Assembly (NCBI RefSeq): GCF_018494085.1
Contig: NZ_JABBFP010000001.1
Location: 1 to 64,000 of the forward strand
Direction of reading: 5' to 3'
Source: Rosenbergiella collisarenosi
GTDB lineage: Bacteria > Pseudomonadota > Gammaproteobacteria > Enterobacterales > Enterobacteriaceae
DNA: 64,000 nt
The translations under genes and the position numbers were made by a program. Shown here one piece after another: positions 1 to 9,991 of the stretch; position 1 is the stretch's first letter; every line of letters starts with the position of its first letter. Under the pieces are notes generated by a model. The model saw nothing but the letters and a program-made list of their open reading frames with translations. It did not search any database and was not told the DNA's origin.

Positions 1-1192
<1,192 letters not shown>

Positions 1193-1396
1193 ACAACGCC
1201 AGAGGCGTTTTGGATTGAGAGATTTATCAGCGCGTTGACAGATTATTAATACAGAATTTGCAGAAACGATGTGTTTTTATCGTAATCAAGGCGACGCCCA
1301 AGCGATGAGAAGGAGCATACAGAGGTATGTGACTGAACAGCGAGCGGGACGTTAACGCCGAGTACGTTAAAAAGACGCGTTTTAGCACAAAGAATT

Positions 1397-1516
1397 TGCC
1401 TGGCGGCACTAGCGCGGTGGTCCCACCTGACCCCATGCCGAACTCAGAAGTGAAACGCCGTAGCGCCGATGGTAGTGTGGGGTCTCCCCATGCGAGAGTA
1501 GGGAACTGCCAGGCAT
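1397..1516 (+). rRNA. rrf: 5S ribosomal RNA
   Basis: A 120-nt sequence starts TGCCTGGCGG and ends CTGCCAGGCAT, so the two ends pair as in all 5S rRNAs. The internal CCCCATGCCGAACTCAG segment is the typical enterobacterial sequence. It follows rrl by a 204-nt spacer, and no tRNA gene is visible after it. Confidence 0.97.
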
Positions 1517-1526
1517 CCAAATAGAC

Positions 1527-1556
1527 AAAAAGGCCATCCGTAAGGATGGCCTTTTT
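1527..1556 (+). terminator. rRNA operon terminator
   Basis: An A-tract, the stem GGCCATCC / GGATGGCC with loop GTAA, and then TTTTT lie directly behind the 5S gene. This is a classic Rho-independent terminator for the rRNA operon. Its symmetric A/T flanks could also serve the minus-strand lipoprotein gene that ends at 1581. Confidence 0.9.
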
Positions 1557-1580
1557 GCATTGGGAATTTTAGACAGATAA

Positions 1581-1736
1581 TTAAAGAGAGACATTGGTCC
1601 ACGTGCAGCCAATAGCCTTACCTGCATTGGCACATTTACCAGTATGTAATACGGGCTGATCTGGCGTCTTCTCTTTCTTCGCAGCGCAGCCAGCTAAAAG
1701 AAGCGCGCTCAATAAAAAAATTATTTTCTTCATCAT
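1581..1736 (-). CDS. small lipoprotein, 51 aa
   Basis: Reading frame of 51 codons that begins MMKKIIFLLSALLLAGC. The basic start, hydrophobic core and LLAGC lipobox mark a signal-peptidase II lipoprotein with Cys17 as the lipidated residue. The mature part is only about 35 residues, lysine-rich just after the Cys, with two further cysteines (35 and 44) that could form a disulfide. A good Shine-Dalgarno (GAGGAAAGAG) precedes the double ATG. Residue 18 is Ala, not Asp, so outer-membrane sorting is expected. I do not recognise the family; function unknown. The gene is shorter than the usual ORF cut-off and easily missed. Confidence 0.7.
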   Translation of the reverse strand: MMKKIIFLLSALLLAGCAAKKEKTPDQPVLHTGKCANAGKAIGCTWTNVSL

Positions 1737-1846
1737 CTCTTTCCTCATCGATATAGCGACTATTTTAGCATGTAAAATCCTTTATCTCTGCGAAACATCC
1801 CCGAATGGCTATACTGAATTTTTACGTTCATTTATAGCGAATCATT

Positions 1847-2737
1847 ATGTCGAAACAAGCTAGGTTAACAGCCCTTACCACACCGCAACGCTACCCTTAT
1901 AAGTCACCACAAATCCCTAGTTCGGCACGCTGGCCAAATGGAAAGGGGTTAGCTGTGTATATCGCGATGAACCTTGAGCATTTCGCGTTTGATTCCCAGG
2001 AGGGCGCTAAATTATCAGCTAATGCCAATTTCCCAGACGTCTTGAACTATAGCTGGCGAGACTATGGCAATCGGGTCGGAGGATGGCATCTAGCTGACTT
2101 ATTCGAAACTCTGGCAATCCCCCCTGCGGTTATCGCGAATACTTCAATCTTAGATTATTGCCCCGAATTACTTGATCGGTGGTTGGCATTACCCGGTAGC
2201 GAACTCATCGGCCACGGCCATACAAATTCTCAACGTCAGGGAGAGTTGGCATTCGATGAGGAGGATAGATTAATAGGCACTTGCCAACAGCGCCTACAAC
2301 AGTATCAGAATAAGACGGTGAGTGGCTGGCTATCACCTTGGATTTCTGAGAGCTTCTCTACCCCAGAGTTACTCGCTAAAAATAGGTTTCGTTACACCTT
2401 AAATTGGGCGCACGATGATATGCCAACCGCCTTCTTCACCGAAAATGGACCCTTAGTTTCGATCCCTTATCCGCAAGAAATTAACGATATACCAAGTATT
2501 ATCCCCAATGGTGCAACGATCGATACCTTTTGCCAGATGATCGAATACCAATTCGAAGAGTTGCTGGCAAGAAGTGAACAGTCTCCGCAGGTTATGGGGA
2601 TCGCGCTACATCCCTATATTGTTGGCCAACCCTTTCGCTTCTATCGATTGAAGAAGACACTCAAGGCGATACTCGATCGTAAGGATGAGTACTGGTTGAC
2701 GACTCCAGGTGAGATAGCAAAACTCTATGGAGAGTAG
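1847..2737 (+). CDS. polysaccharide deacetylase family protein (PuuE-like)
   Basis: A 296-residue protein with the NodB/polysaccharide-deacetylase fold of the allantoinase PuuE type. Seen are the N-terminal NLEH strand, the DYGNRVGGW segment that corresponds to the YG-R-G-W block of PuuE proteins, a HGHTNS metal/catalytic motif near residues 123-128, and a C-terminal ALHPY motif near 252. Family members hydrolyse C-N bonds (N-acetyl groups or cyclic amides) in the cytoplasm; the substrate here cannot be told. There is no signal peptide. It stands alone between the rRNA operon and a gene on the other strand. Its Shine-Dalgarno is weak. Confidence 0.75.
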   Translation: MSKQARLTALTTPQRYPYKSPQIPSSARWPNGKGLAVYIAMNLEHFAFDSQEGAKLSANANFPDVLNYSWRDYGNRVGGWHLADLFETLAIPPAVIANTSILDYCPELLDRWLALPGSELIGHGHTNSQRQGELAFDEEDRLIGTCQQRLQQYQNKTVSGWLSPWISESFSTPELLAKNRFRYTLNWAHDDMPTAFFTENGPLVSIPYPQEINDIPSIIPNGATIDTFCQMIEYQFEELLARSEQSPQVMGIALHPYIVGQPFRFYRLKKTLKAILDRKDEYWLTTPGEIAKLYGE

Positions 2738-2878
2738 AGTCTTTGTTTAAACAGGCAGGATAAATGGATTTCTCAGTAGAGTTTACTAAAAGGTAATGAG
2801 TTTTTGGAGCAAGCTAGAATTAATCCGTCACGTAACGGTGTTCTAGTTTGCTCACTGGACGTTAAATGATGACGTAGG

Positions 2879-3538
2879 CTAAGTCTTTATCTTATCGATC
2901 GGCGATTTTTTTGGCGCAGCTGAGGAATGAAAGTGGCGCCAATGTGGATCTTGAGCTGCACAGAGTAATTCGTAGTCGCCACGCGTATCTCCCCAGGCGC
3001 GTAAATGGTAATTTTCTAATGGGCCGTAGACTTTCTCCAAACGTGCCACTTTCTGTCCACATCTGCAGTTATTACCAGAAATTTTTCCCGTTAGTTTTCC
3101 ATCAAGGACTTCCAATTGCGTACTGATCAGATTGATCCCCAGTTGATCGGCGAAGGGACGTAGTACGATTTCAGGAGAGGCTGAACAAAGGGTAACCGTT
3201 GCCCCAGCATTTAACTCGGCCGCCACGGCCAGTAGTCCTTTAGGACGCATCAGCTTCGTAAAATATTTTCGGCAGTAAGCCGCTGCTTTATCTTTCACCC
3301 ATTGCTCATCAATATCTTTCATAAAGGTATGGATCAGGACTTCTTTTAACTCATCGCGTGTCAGTTTGCGACGCAAACAACGCAGAGTAGGAAAGACTAA
3401 ATGTAACATTTTACGTGTGAAACGTCGGCGGCCGAAGGCAAAGCGTAGGAAGGGAATAAAACTATCGTGTCGCGTTAATGTCCCATCAAAATCGAAAACA
3501 GAGAGCGTCGGCGCGTCCCCAAGTAGCTTACCAGCCAT
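2879..3538 (-). CDS. HAD-IB family phosphatase
   Basis: HAD-superfamily hydrolase of subfamily IB, 219 residues from the start chosen here. Motif I is DFDGTLT (nucleophile and acid/base Asp). Motif II is in LCSASPE, and motif III/IV lies in WGDTRGDYELL. A helical cap follows motif I. Family members include phosphoserine phosphatases and the phosphatidylglycerophosphatase PgpC (YfhB), but this protein lacks the membrane segment of PgpC, so the substrate is open. Start: the frame runs back to an ATG at 3595; the ATG at 3538 has GGGA five bases upstream and places DFDGTLT at the usual distance. The C-terminus is lysine-rich. Confidence 0.75.
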   Translation of the reverse strand: MAGKLLGDAPTLSVFDFDGTLTRHDSFIPFLRFAFGRRRFTRKMLHLVFPTLRCLRRKLTRDELKEVLIHTFMKDIDEQWVKDKAAAYCRKYFTKLMRPKGLLAVAAELNAGATVTLCSASPEIVLRPFADQLGINLISTQLEVLDGKLTGKISGNNCRCGQKVARLEKVYGPLENYHLRAWGDTRGDYELLCAAQDPHWRHFHSSAAPKKSPIDKIKT

Positions 3539-3674
3539 AATTCCCATCCCACTAAAAGTCCATTGATATGGAGATAATAGCAGAACCCCGCTCAAGGTTG
3601 AATTAACTCACCTATCAAACGGTAATCAATGATGTGAAACGATTCAGCATTTTCTCTTCAATGCCACTAAACAT

Positions 3675-3690
3675 TATGACTCAGATCACA
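3675..3690 (+). promoter_or_regulatory. CRP-like binding site
   Basis: TATGA-N6-TCACA with A/T flanks on both sides (AAACAT... and ...ATTT) matches the CRP consensus TGTGA-N6-TCACA with one mismatch. It lies about 90 bp upstream of the kinase/sugar transporter pair, a sensible place for catabolite activation. I could not assign an unambiguous -10/-35 behind it. Confidence 0.45.
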
Positions 3691-3778
3691 ATTTCCGCGG
3701 TGTTATTGGAGTGTTTTGTAAATGTTATTTAAGTTATAGCACTCTATTGATGGCACTCTTCCTTCCGGACGTTCTTCT

Positions 3779-4402
3779 ATGATTGACGACATCGCTTTAC
3801 AGCAGCTACATGAATGGTGCGAGGGCGACAAGCGCCGTCTTCTTGGTATTGTTGGATTACCAGGGGCAGGCAAGTCCACACTCACGGATTGGTTAATCCG
3901 TCACTTTGACGGCAAAGTCGCGGTGATCCCAATGGATGGGTTCCACCTTGCGAACAATCAATTGAAAGCGTTAAACCGATTACAGCGTAAAGGAGCTCCC
4001 GACACGTTTGATGTTCACGGTTACCAAGCATTATTAAGGCGTATTAGACATGCAGGGGCTAATGAAATCATCTACGCACCCTGTTTTCATCGTGACATCG
4101 AGGAATCGATCGCAGGAGAAATCGCTATCCACCCTGAAACACGGTTGGTTATTACCGAAGGGAATTATTTATTATCTCAGGATGCGGGCTGGGCTGATAC
4201 CCCTGCCTTGCTAGATGAAACATGGTTTATTCATGTAGATGAAACACAACGGTTGGTACAACTTAAGCGTCGGCATGAAGAATTCGGTCGTTCTGAAAAA
4301 GAGGCCGAGCAGTGGATACTTTCTACAGATCAGCCCAATGCGGAGCTGATTAAGCTTACCGCTCATCGCGCAGATAAACAAATTACACTCAAACAAAAAT
4401 GA
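3779..4402 (+). CDS. P-loop nucleoside/sugar kinase family protein (YggC-like)
   Basis: A 207-residue kinase of the uridine kinase/phosphoribulokinase group. Walker A is GLPGAGKST (about residues 26-34), followed by the PMDGFH substrate loop (51-56) and RKGAPDTFDVHGY (70-82), which is characteristic of the YggC/FrcK-type branch. An ITEGNYLL segment (about 127-134) holds the second acidic site. Members phosphorylate sugars or nucleosides with ATP in the cytoplasm. A sugar:H+ symporter gene starts 24 bases downstream, so the two probably act as uptake plus first phosphorylation of one carbohydrate. There is no clear Shine-Dalgarno. The upstream CRP-like site suggests catabolite control. Confidence 0.75.
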   Translation: MIDDIALQQLHEWCEGDKRRLLGIVGLPGAGKSTLTDWLIRHFDGKVAVIPMDGFHLANNQLKALNRLQRKGAPDTFDVHGYQALLRRIRHAGANEIIYAPCFHRDIEESIAGEIAIHPETRLVITEGNYLLSQDAGWADTPALLDETWFIHVDETQRLVQLKRRHEEFGRSEKEAEQWILSTDQPNAELIKLTAHRADKQITLKQK

Positions 4403-4426
4403 TAATGACAATATTAGGGAAACGCT

Positions 4427-5812
4427 ATGGACAATACATTAGAACGGCCGCTTGATAAGCCAAACCCGGCTCTTGTCGTGTGGATTGCCGTAATTGCCGC
4501 ACTGGGGGGACTACTGTTCGGCTACGATACCGGTGTAATAGGAGTGGCACTACTTGGCTTAGGTAAAGCTTTTGCCTTGGATGATACCGTTAAACAGTTA
4601 GTCACCGGCGCCATTATTTTTGGTGCGATCTTTGGCTGCTTGGGTACTGGTCCTTTTTCAGACCGACTTGGTCGCCGCAAGATGGTGATTTTCGTGGCGC
4701 TACTCTTCGCGGTAGGCTCGATAGCCTCTGCGATGTCGCCGAATGTCACCATGTTAATTCTCTCACGCTTCATACTCGGCCTATCAGCGGGGAGCTCAAC
4801 GCAAATTATCCCGGTGTATATCGCTGAAGTTGCACCACCAAAGCATCGCGGTAAGATGGTCGTATTATTCCAATTCATGGTGGTATTCGGGATTACCGTC
4901 GCTTATGCCAGCGGATTCGTACTCGGTGATCACTGGCGCTGGATGTTTGGTTTAGGGGTTATTCCTGCACTGATATTATTAGCCGGAATGGTCTTCTTAC
5001 CGGAAAGTCCACGTTGGTTGGTTATGCGTAAACGCGATAACGAAGCCCTTAAGATTTTAACTCGCGTGCGGGGTTCTCAGGCACTGGCGCAGCAAGAGAT
5101 CGAAGAAATACACACTGTAGCTAATCAACCAGAAGGTAGCTGGCGTGATCTTGCGCAGCCGTGGATACGTCCCGCGGTAGTGGTTGGCGCTGCCATCGCT
5201 ATGTTCTCGCAGATCACAGGTAACAATGCATTAATTTATTATGCTCCGACAATACTGACGCACGCAGGCTTTTCAAACCAAGCCGCCATTCTTGGTACCG
5301 GGCTTAGTACTCTATTAGTCGTCGTTATGACGGTCGTGGGGAGCATTTTGGTCGATAAGATTGGCCGTCGCCGTTATCTGTTATGGACAATTCCTGGGTC
5401 TATCGTCGCACTAGTGGTGATGGGGTACCTTTTCTTGGGAAATGGCCCGCAAAACCAATTCAGTCAAATAATGGTGGTTGTCTGCTTGGCGGCATACTTG
5501 ATGCTAAACTGCGGCGGATTCGGAGTCTGTATCTGGCTGATTAACGCCGAAGTCTACCCTTTATTCGTTCGAGGCAAAGGGGCGAGTTTAGGTGCATTCA
5601 GTCATTGGATTTTCGATTTATTAGTCACTCTCACAACATTAAGCCTAGTGACGTGGTTAGGCGCCTCTTATACCTTCTGGCTCTATGCGGCGATCTCGGT
5701 CGGAGCGCTGGTGTTTATTATCTATCTTGTGCCTGAAACGAAAGGGAAAAGCTTGGAACAGATCGAGCAGGACCTGAAGAACAAAAAGTTTTACGCGTTT
5801 CAGAATAAGTGA
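4427..5812 (+). CDS. sugar porter family MFS transporter
   Basis: Inner-membrane sugar:H+ symporter of 461 residues with twelve predicted membrane segments. Sugar-porter signatures are visible: GGLLFGYDTGV in helix 1, SDRLGRRK after helix 2, PESPRWL after helix 6, DKIGRRRYL after helix 8 and PETKGKSLEQIE at the C-terminus. The closest known types are GalP, AraE, XylE and IolT; the substrate cannot be read from sequence. A good Shine-Dalgarno (AGGGAAA) precedes ATG. It is the second gene of a pair with the upstream kinase and is followed by its own terminator. Confidence 0.88.
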   Translation: MDNTLERPLDKPNPALVVWIAVIAALGGLLFGYDTGVIGVALLGLGKAFALDDTVKQLVTGAIIFGAIFGCLGTGPFSDRLGRRKMVIFVALLFAVGSIASAMSPNVTMLILSRFILGLSAGSSTQIIPVYIAEVAPPKHRGKMVVLFQFMVVFGITVAYASGFVLGDHWRWMFGLGVIPALILLAGMVFLPESPRWLVMRKRDNEALKILTRVRGSQALAQQEIEEIHTVANQPEGSWRDLAQPWIRPAVVVGAAIAMFSQITGNNALIYYAPTILTHAGFSNQAAILGTGLSTLLVVVMTVVGSILVDKIGRRRYLLWTIPGSIVALVVMGYLFLGNGPQNQFSQIMVVVCLAAYLMLNCGGFGVCIWLINAEVYPLFVRGKGASLGAFSHWIFDLLVTLTTLSLVTWLGASYTFWLYAAISVGALVFIIYLVPETKGKSLEQIEQDLKNKKFYAFQNK

Positions 5813-5818
5813 TTAAAC

Positions 5819-5846
5819 AACTCACCTTCCTGGAGGGTGAGTTTTC
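5819..5846 (+). terminator. terminator of the kinase/sugar porter operon
   Basis: AACTCACC and GGTGAGTT form an 8-bp stem seven bases after the sugar porter stop, followed by TTTTC. It is a short but typical Rho-independent terminator. Confidence 0.7.
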
Positions 5847-6250
5847 CCGCCTCTCTTAAAATATAAAGGGGACACCTACCGCTTATTACCTAAGTTGTTT
5901 CCTCTATCCCAACACCCATCCTTTTTTCTTGGTATTTTATATATCGTCTGAAAATTTTCTCGTTCTATAACCCCGTTGGTAAGGTTCAATACGGCAATTT
6001 AGGGAACTCTATAAGGGAAGGACGATTATCACATCTGTTCTTACTTCCTGATTCCAGAAGCCTAATCGAGAGTGAGTGCGAATTTTAGGTAAGATATTTC
6101 GACACTAGATGTGTTGGTAGATAGTCTGGTTAGGGATTTAATCGAGATACTCTATGAAGTTTCATTTAAGAGAGAAAAAAATGATCCTCTAAATTAATTT
6201 ACTTTTTTACCGATAAGCCCCGATAAACCCTATTATCAGTATTTAGGATT
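5847..6250. other. intergenic region without recognised gene
   Basis: About 400 bases of A/T-rich sequence between two converging units. I find no frame with a plausible ribosome site, no tRNA-like fold and no long repeat. It carries the end of the sugar porter unit on one side and the fimbrial terminator on the other. Confidence 0.5.
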
Positions 6251-6254
6251 TTAA

Positions 6255-6284
6255 AAAAAAACGCCGCGTATGCGGCGTTTTTCT
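6255..6284 (-). terminator. terminator of the fimbrial operon
   Basis: ACGCCGC-GTAT-GCGGCGT is flanked by a run of nine A on the plus-strand left side, which gives a long U-tract when read on the minus strand. It lies just behind the adhesin stop codon. The other flank (TTTTT) could also stop transcription in the plus direction. Confidence 0.88.
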
Positions 6285-6290
6285 ATAATC

Positions 6291-7397
6291 TTATTTAAAC
6301 GTTACATTTACTGTAGCGGTGCTGCTAAAACTACCGATTGACGGGGAGGATGTTAGCCACTGTAAGTTGGCATTGTATGTCTTAGACACTATAGTCGTAT
6401 CTTTGGTAATCGCTGAGGTAGTGAAGTCTGTAATTTGTCCGAACTTGATTTTTGAACTGGTGTTATCTTTAGGCGTGAGGTAGATACCAAGTCCAGGTTT
6501 TGTAGCGGGTATAATCATTGTATTGTCCGAACTGCTCACATCTGGACTACTAAAACTGATCACTAGGCTTTCCCCGGAGCAACCACCGCCAGCAATATTG
6601 GCGTTGACCGTAAAAGGTATTATGCGTTCTACCTTACCCGCAGAGGCATTAGTTGCAGGAATATTACCGAAGGCAACCGTGTTATTCCCCGTTCCAGCGA
6701 TACTCACTGTTGGAGTACATTGAACAACTCGTATATTGCTGAAATTAGTAAGGTTAGCGACATAGTTACTATTTTGTGTCGAGGTATTGATCCCCAAAAC
6801 CCCATCGACCTGGAAAACGCGTGCTGATGCAAGATTTGCGTAATTCGTAGGTGGCGTCCTTCCTGTTGCTTTTATATAAATAGAAAATGAGAAAGATGTT
6901 GTATTAGGCAACGCAACAAACTTACTAGAAACACATAGTCCTAAGATTGAATTAGTACAAGTCGTATACGTTCCTGGGCCTGTGCCAGCACCGAGATCAA
7001 TGGATTGTGCTCTGTATTGTGTATTAACTGCATCGTAATCTTTTCCGTTGATCGTTACACCGATCGAAAGTGATGAGTCAATATTGCTCAGATCACCCCA
7101 TGGATTCCAGTAGATATACGCATCTTCACCCATCGGGTGATTATCTGTATCCCAGCAAGTAAATGTTGAGGTGAAAGTTTCCGAACGCCAGAGTACTCTT
7201 CCCGCCACAAAGTCAGATTTAGCAAAGGCAACTGAGTTAATTGGAAAAGGTGCGAGTGTCGTACCGACGGGTGTTCTACTGGAAGCATTGCTTCCTTCAC
7301 GACAGGATAGTGCGAAACTTTGTTGGCAGAAAATGATACTAGTCAACGAAAACAGAATTAACCAGCATAGTCTGCGTGTCCAGGAATTTGTATTCAT
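6291..7397 (-). CDS. fimbrial tip adhesin
   Basis: A 368-residue last gene of the chaperone-usher operon. A signal peptide (about residues 1-30, ending QSFA) is followed by a cysteine-containing N-terminal receptor-binding domain of about 200 residues. A C-terminal pilin domain begins near CTPTVSIAGTG and ends in the beta-zipper strand ATVNVTFK, which is donated to the chaperone/usher. This two-domain layout and length match FimH-type tip adhesins; the receptor is unknown. Start: the ATG at 7397 lies five bases after the usher stop and has AGG at good spacing. An in-frame start farther upstream would overlap the usher. Confidence 0.82.
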   Translation of the reverse strand: MNTNSWTRRLCWLILFSLTSIIFCQQSFALSCREGSNASSRTPVGTTLAPFPINSVAFAKSDFVAGRVLWRSETFTSTFTCWDTDNHPMGEDAYIYWNPWGDLSNIDSSLSIGVTINGKDYDAVNTQYRAQSIDLGAGTGPGTYTTCTNSILGLCVSSKFVALPNTTSFSFSIYIKATGRTPPTNYANLASARVFQVDGVLGINTSTQNSNYVANLTNFSNIRVVQCTPTVSIAGTGNNTVAFGNIPATNASAGKVERIIPFTVNANIAGGGCSGESLVISFSSPDVSSSDNTMIIPATKPGLGIYLTPKDNTSSKIKFGQITDFTTSAITKDTTIVSKTYNANLQWLTSSPSIGSFSSTATVNVTFK

Positions 7398-7402
7398 TGT
7401 TA

Positions 7403-9973
7403 TCAGCCTTTGTCTGGGTGGCATAGTAAAGTGAGCTCTTGATAACCCTCACCATCTTTCATCGGTGGTAGGTTGTCAGGAATTGATATTTGACATTGTT
7501 GATCAGCATTATCACCCCATTTCAGACGCAGCGTATCATCGCTTGAGATCCCTGACACGAACACAACCCCATCAGTCCCAACGGTACCACTGTTCACGCC
7601 CTTCTGATTTAAAACACTCGCGCCTAACTGAGGTTTGCTACCATCGGTCAGAGAGGCATGGATTAATAAGCTGTGTCCATAGTAGGTCTGGAAATTAGCT
7701 TGTACGATCGCACCATGAGTTGGCACTACCTGGAGGGTAGATTCTGGAATATCTAATCCAGGTCCAAGGTGCTCGGTACTCAGGCTAATTCCATTATAAC
7801 GGTAAGGTGAAACGCTACTTACTACCGCGTACCCAGAATCGTTTATCTTGACGCCCGGTGAGTTTATGACGTTTGTACCGGCTGCATCTTTAGCTTTAAC
7901 GAGCGCAAAAGTGTCTGACAAGGGTTGAGAAAGTAATACTCCACCAGAGTGTAATACAATGCCGCCACTTGCTGACAAAGAACCTTGTTGATAGTTATTA
8001 CTATAACTATAGGATGCACTACCGTTACCAATGTTGCTGCGATAGGCGATATTAGCTGCAGAGTTTTGGTCACTCCCTTGGCTTTTACCGGTACTCACAC
8101 CATAACTTAGGCGACTATCTTCTAACGATGTACCCGATACACCAGTATTATAGCTGTCGCCATTTAGTCTGGAATGAGCCAATTGTGTATTGATCATCGT
8201 TGTATTAGTATTGGTCGAATCTAGATTTAACGGAATAGATACTACAACATTGACTGAATTATCCGAATAGCCATATTGAGTTTTTGTTGTTTGCCAATAA
8301 ATACCATAATTTATACGTCGCGACTGGCCATTATAACCTAGCTGAGCAGTACGGCTCGAACCAGAAGTATTCCAATAACGTTGCTGGCTACCATTAATAT
8401 AGATGGAGCCATAGTCACCTAATGATTGATTAAGTGATACCTCCATTCTTTGCCGTTTATTGGAATATGTGGATGAAGTATAAGTAGAGTTGGTTTTTTG
8501 AGCCCAACTAGGTGTGCCATCATTAACTTTATTAGGGTCGGTATAATCGGCTTCATAATGTCCTTGCTTCCAATCACGCTGTTCATTGACCGCATCATTT
8601 AGGTCATAATATCCAGAAGTTGAATAGCGATATCCGGCAAGACGGAAATCAGTTCCATAGTTATTTAATGATTTTGAGTAAAGTAATCGATAACTTTGTC
8701 CTTGCTGTTTACTACCCGATGCTAGGTCAGTTACTGCATAAGTAGCATCGATGGATAAGGCACCTAAATTACCAAGACTCGTACCAACCCCCGCCACTGC
8801 AGAACGATAGTTATCCGCAACAATAGCCCCACCGTAGGGTGTCAGGTTATAACTTGTTCCACGGGATACGGTACCCTGAATAAAGTTAGGTGAGTATCCA
8901 CTCAAGCCGTCATTATAACGACCAGCGGTGACTTGATAACTCCAAATTCCTTCCCGCAGCATATTTGCCACGGAAGCATAAGGGACTTCGAAGTGCGTCT
9001 CAGAACCGTCAGCTTCCGTAACGGTGACATAAAGTGTGCCACTGCTGTTAGGATAAACATCATGGATTGCAAAGGGCCCGGCCGAGACGTTAGTGGAATA
9101 GACCAGATAACCGTTTTGTTGAATAGAAACTCGGGCGTTTGAATGTGCGACACCACGTACCACAGGGGCATAGTTACGCATACTGTCAGGTAACATGTCT
9201 TCGACACTACTGATCTGGGCTCCCCTGAACTGAAAGCTGTCAAAAACGTTACTATTCGTTGAGCTTTGTCCGACCAGTAAGCGGCTTCTTAAAGAAATGA
9301 TATCTGTTTCAGCCCAGCTAGCAATGTTAGTCCAGTGCGTACCAGTATAAGAGTTATGTGTCAGACTACCATTTTGACGCAGTCTGATAGAACCAATATT
9401 AATTCCATTGTTCAATGCCAGGTAACTATAGTTCTCTGTGGATGAATCACTATTAAATCGATACTTATTATGGCTGAAGTTATAGTTATAATTAATAAAG
9501 CCAGCATTAATGCCGTTATCCCATAAACGTTTCGGAACGGTTCCTTTGGGTGTGTTAATTAATTGAGTCTGTGGAATGGTTAACTCTATTTTTTGATTAT
9601 TTACGTCAACGTCTAGTTGGCTATCAGGTATCGTAGTGTCAACACTGATACAATGGTTGCCAACTGCTGACTCGGGTAGCTTAATACCATACTGTGCTAA
9701 CTGTTCAGCATCAAAACAAGGGACGATACTTTGTTTATTTGCTTTAATAAACGTAACTTGTAGATTATCTATTTTATGTTGATTCAAATAGATATCAAAA
9801 GGATAAGTACCAGGTTGAATAGTGTTACCGGATGCAACAGAGGAAACGGAACTAACGTTGCTAGCACCGTGAACAAAGCTCATATTAAAATCATCTGCAT
9901 AAGAAATCTTGCAGCTTAGAATGGCCGATGTAGCGGCGACTAAAGATATTTTTTTTATATTGTTGGAATCCAT
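7403..9973 (-). CDS. fimbrial outer-membrane usher
   Basis: An 856-residue usher of the FimD/PapC family. A signal peptide is followed by a periplasmic N-terminal chaperone-binding domain (FDIYLNQ; the PCFD cysteine pairs with NHCI). Next come a long beta-barrel rich in Tyr/Ser/Asn with a plug domain (GYLVYSTNVSAGPFAI region), and two C-terminal domains ending with a disulfide pair (QQCQIS ... LLCHPDKG). It assembles and exports the pilins across the outer membrane. The Shine-Dalgarno GGAGAG precedes ATG. The chaperone gene ends 18 bases upstream and the adhesin starts immediately downstream. Confidence 0.93.
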   Translation of the reverse strand: MDSNNIKKISLVAATSAILSCKISYADDFNMSFVHGASNVSSVSSVASGNTIQPGTYPFDIYLNQHKIDNLQVTFIKANKQSIVPCFDAEQLAQYGIKLPESAVGNHCISVDTTIPDSQLDVDVNNQKIELTIPQTQLINTPKGTVPKRLWDNGINAGFINYNYNFSHNKYRFNSDSSTENYSYLALNNGINIGSIRLRQNGSLTHNSYTGTHWTNIASWAETDIISLRSRLLVGQSSTNSNVFDSFQFRGAQISSVEDMLPDSMRNYAPVVRGVAHSNARVSIQQNGYLVYSTNVSAGPFAIHDVYPNSSGTLYVTVTEADGSETHFEVPYASVANMLREGIWSYQVTAGRYNDGLSGYSPNFIQGTVSRGTSYNLTPYGGAIVADNYRSAVAGVGTSLGNLGALSIDATYAVTDLASGSKQQGQSYRLLYSKSLNNYGTDFRLAGYRYSTSGYYDLNDAVNEQRDWKQGHYEADYTDPNKVNDGTPSWAQKTNSTYTSSTYSNKRQRMEVSLNQSLGDYGSIYINGSQQRYWNTSGSSRTAQLGYNGQSRRINYGIYWQTTKTQYGYSDNSVNVVVSIPLNLDSTNTNTTMINTQLAHSRLNGDSYNTGVSGTSLEDSRLSYGVSTGKSQGSDQNSAANIAYRSNIGNGSASYSYSNNYQQGSLSASGGIVLHSGGVLLSQPLSDTFALVKAKDAAGTNVINSPGVKINDSGYAVVSSVSPYRYNGISLSTEHLGPGLDIPESTLQVVPTHGAIVQANFQTYYGHSLLIHASLTDGSKPQLGASVLNQKGVNSGTVGTDGVVFVSGISSDDTLRLKWGDNADQQCQISIPDNLPPMKDGEGYQELTLLCHPDKG

Positions 9974-9991
9974 AGTCGCAACTCTCCAGAA

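Noticed and set aside
1517-1580. tRNA gene behind the 5S rRNA
   Set aside because: The terminator follows the 5S gene after a few bases, and no cloverleaf-like sequence is present.
7465-9243. Plus- and minus-strand frames of 69-113 codons inside the usher gene
   Set aside because: They are shadows of the usher frame, with no ribosome sites or family features.
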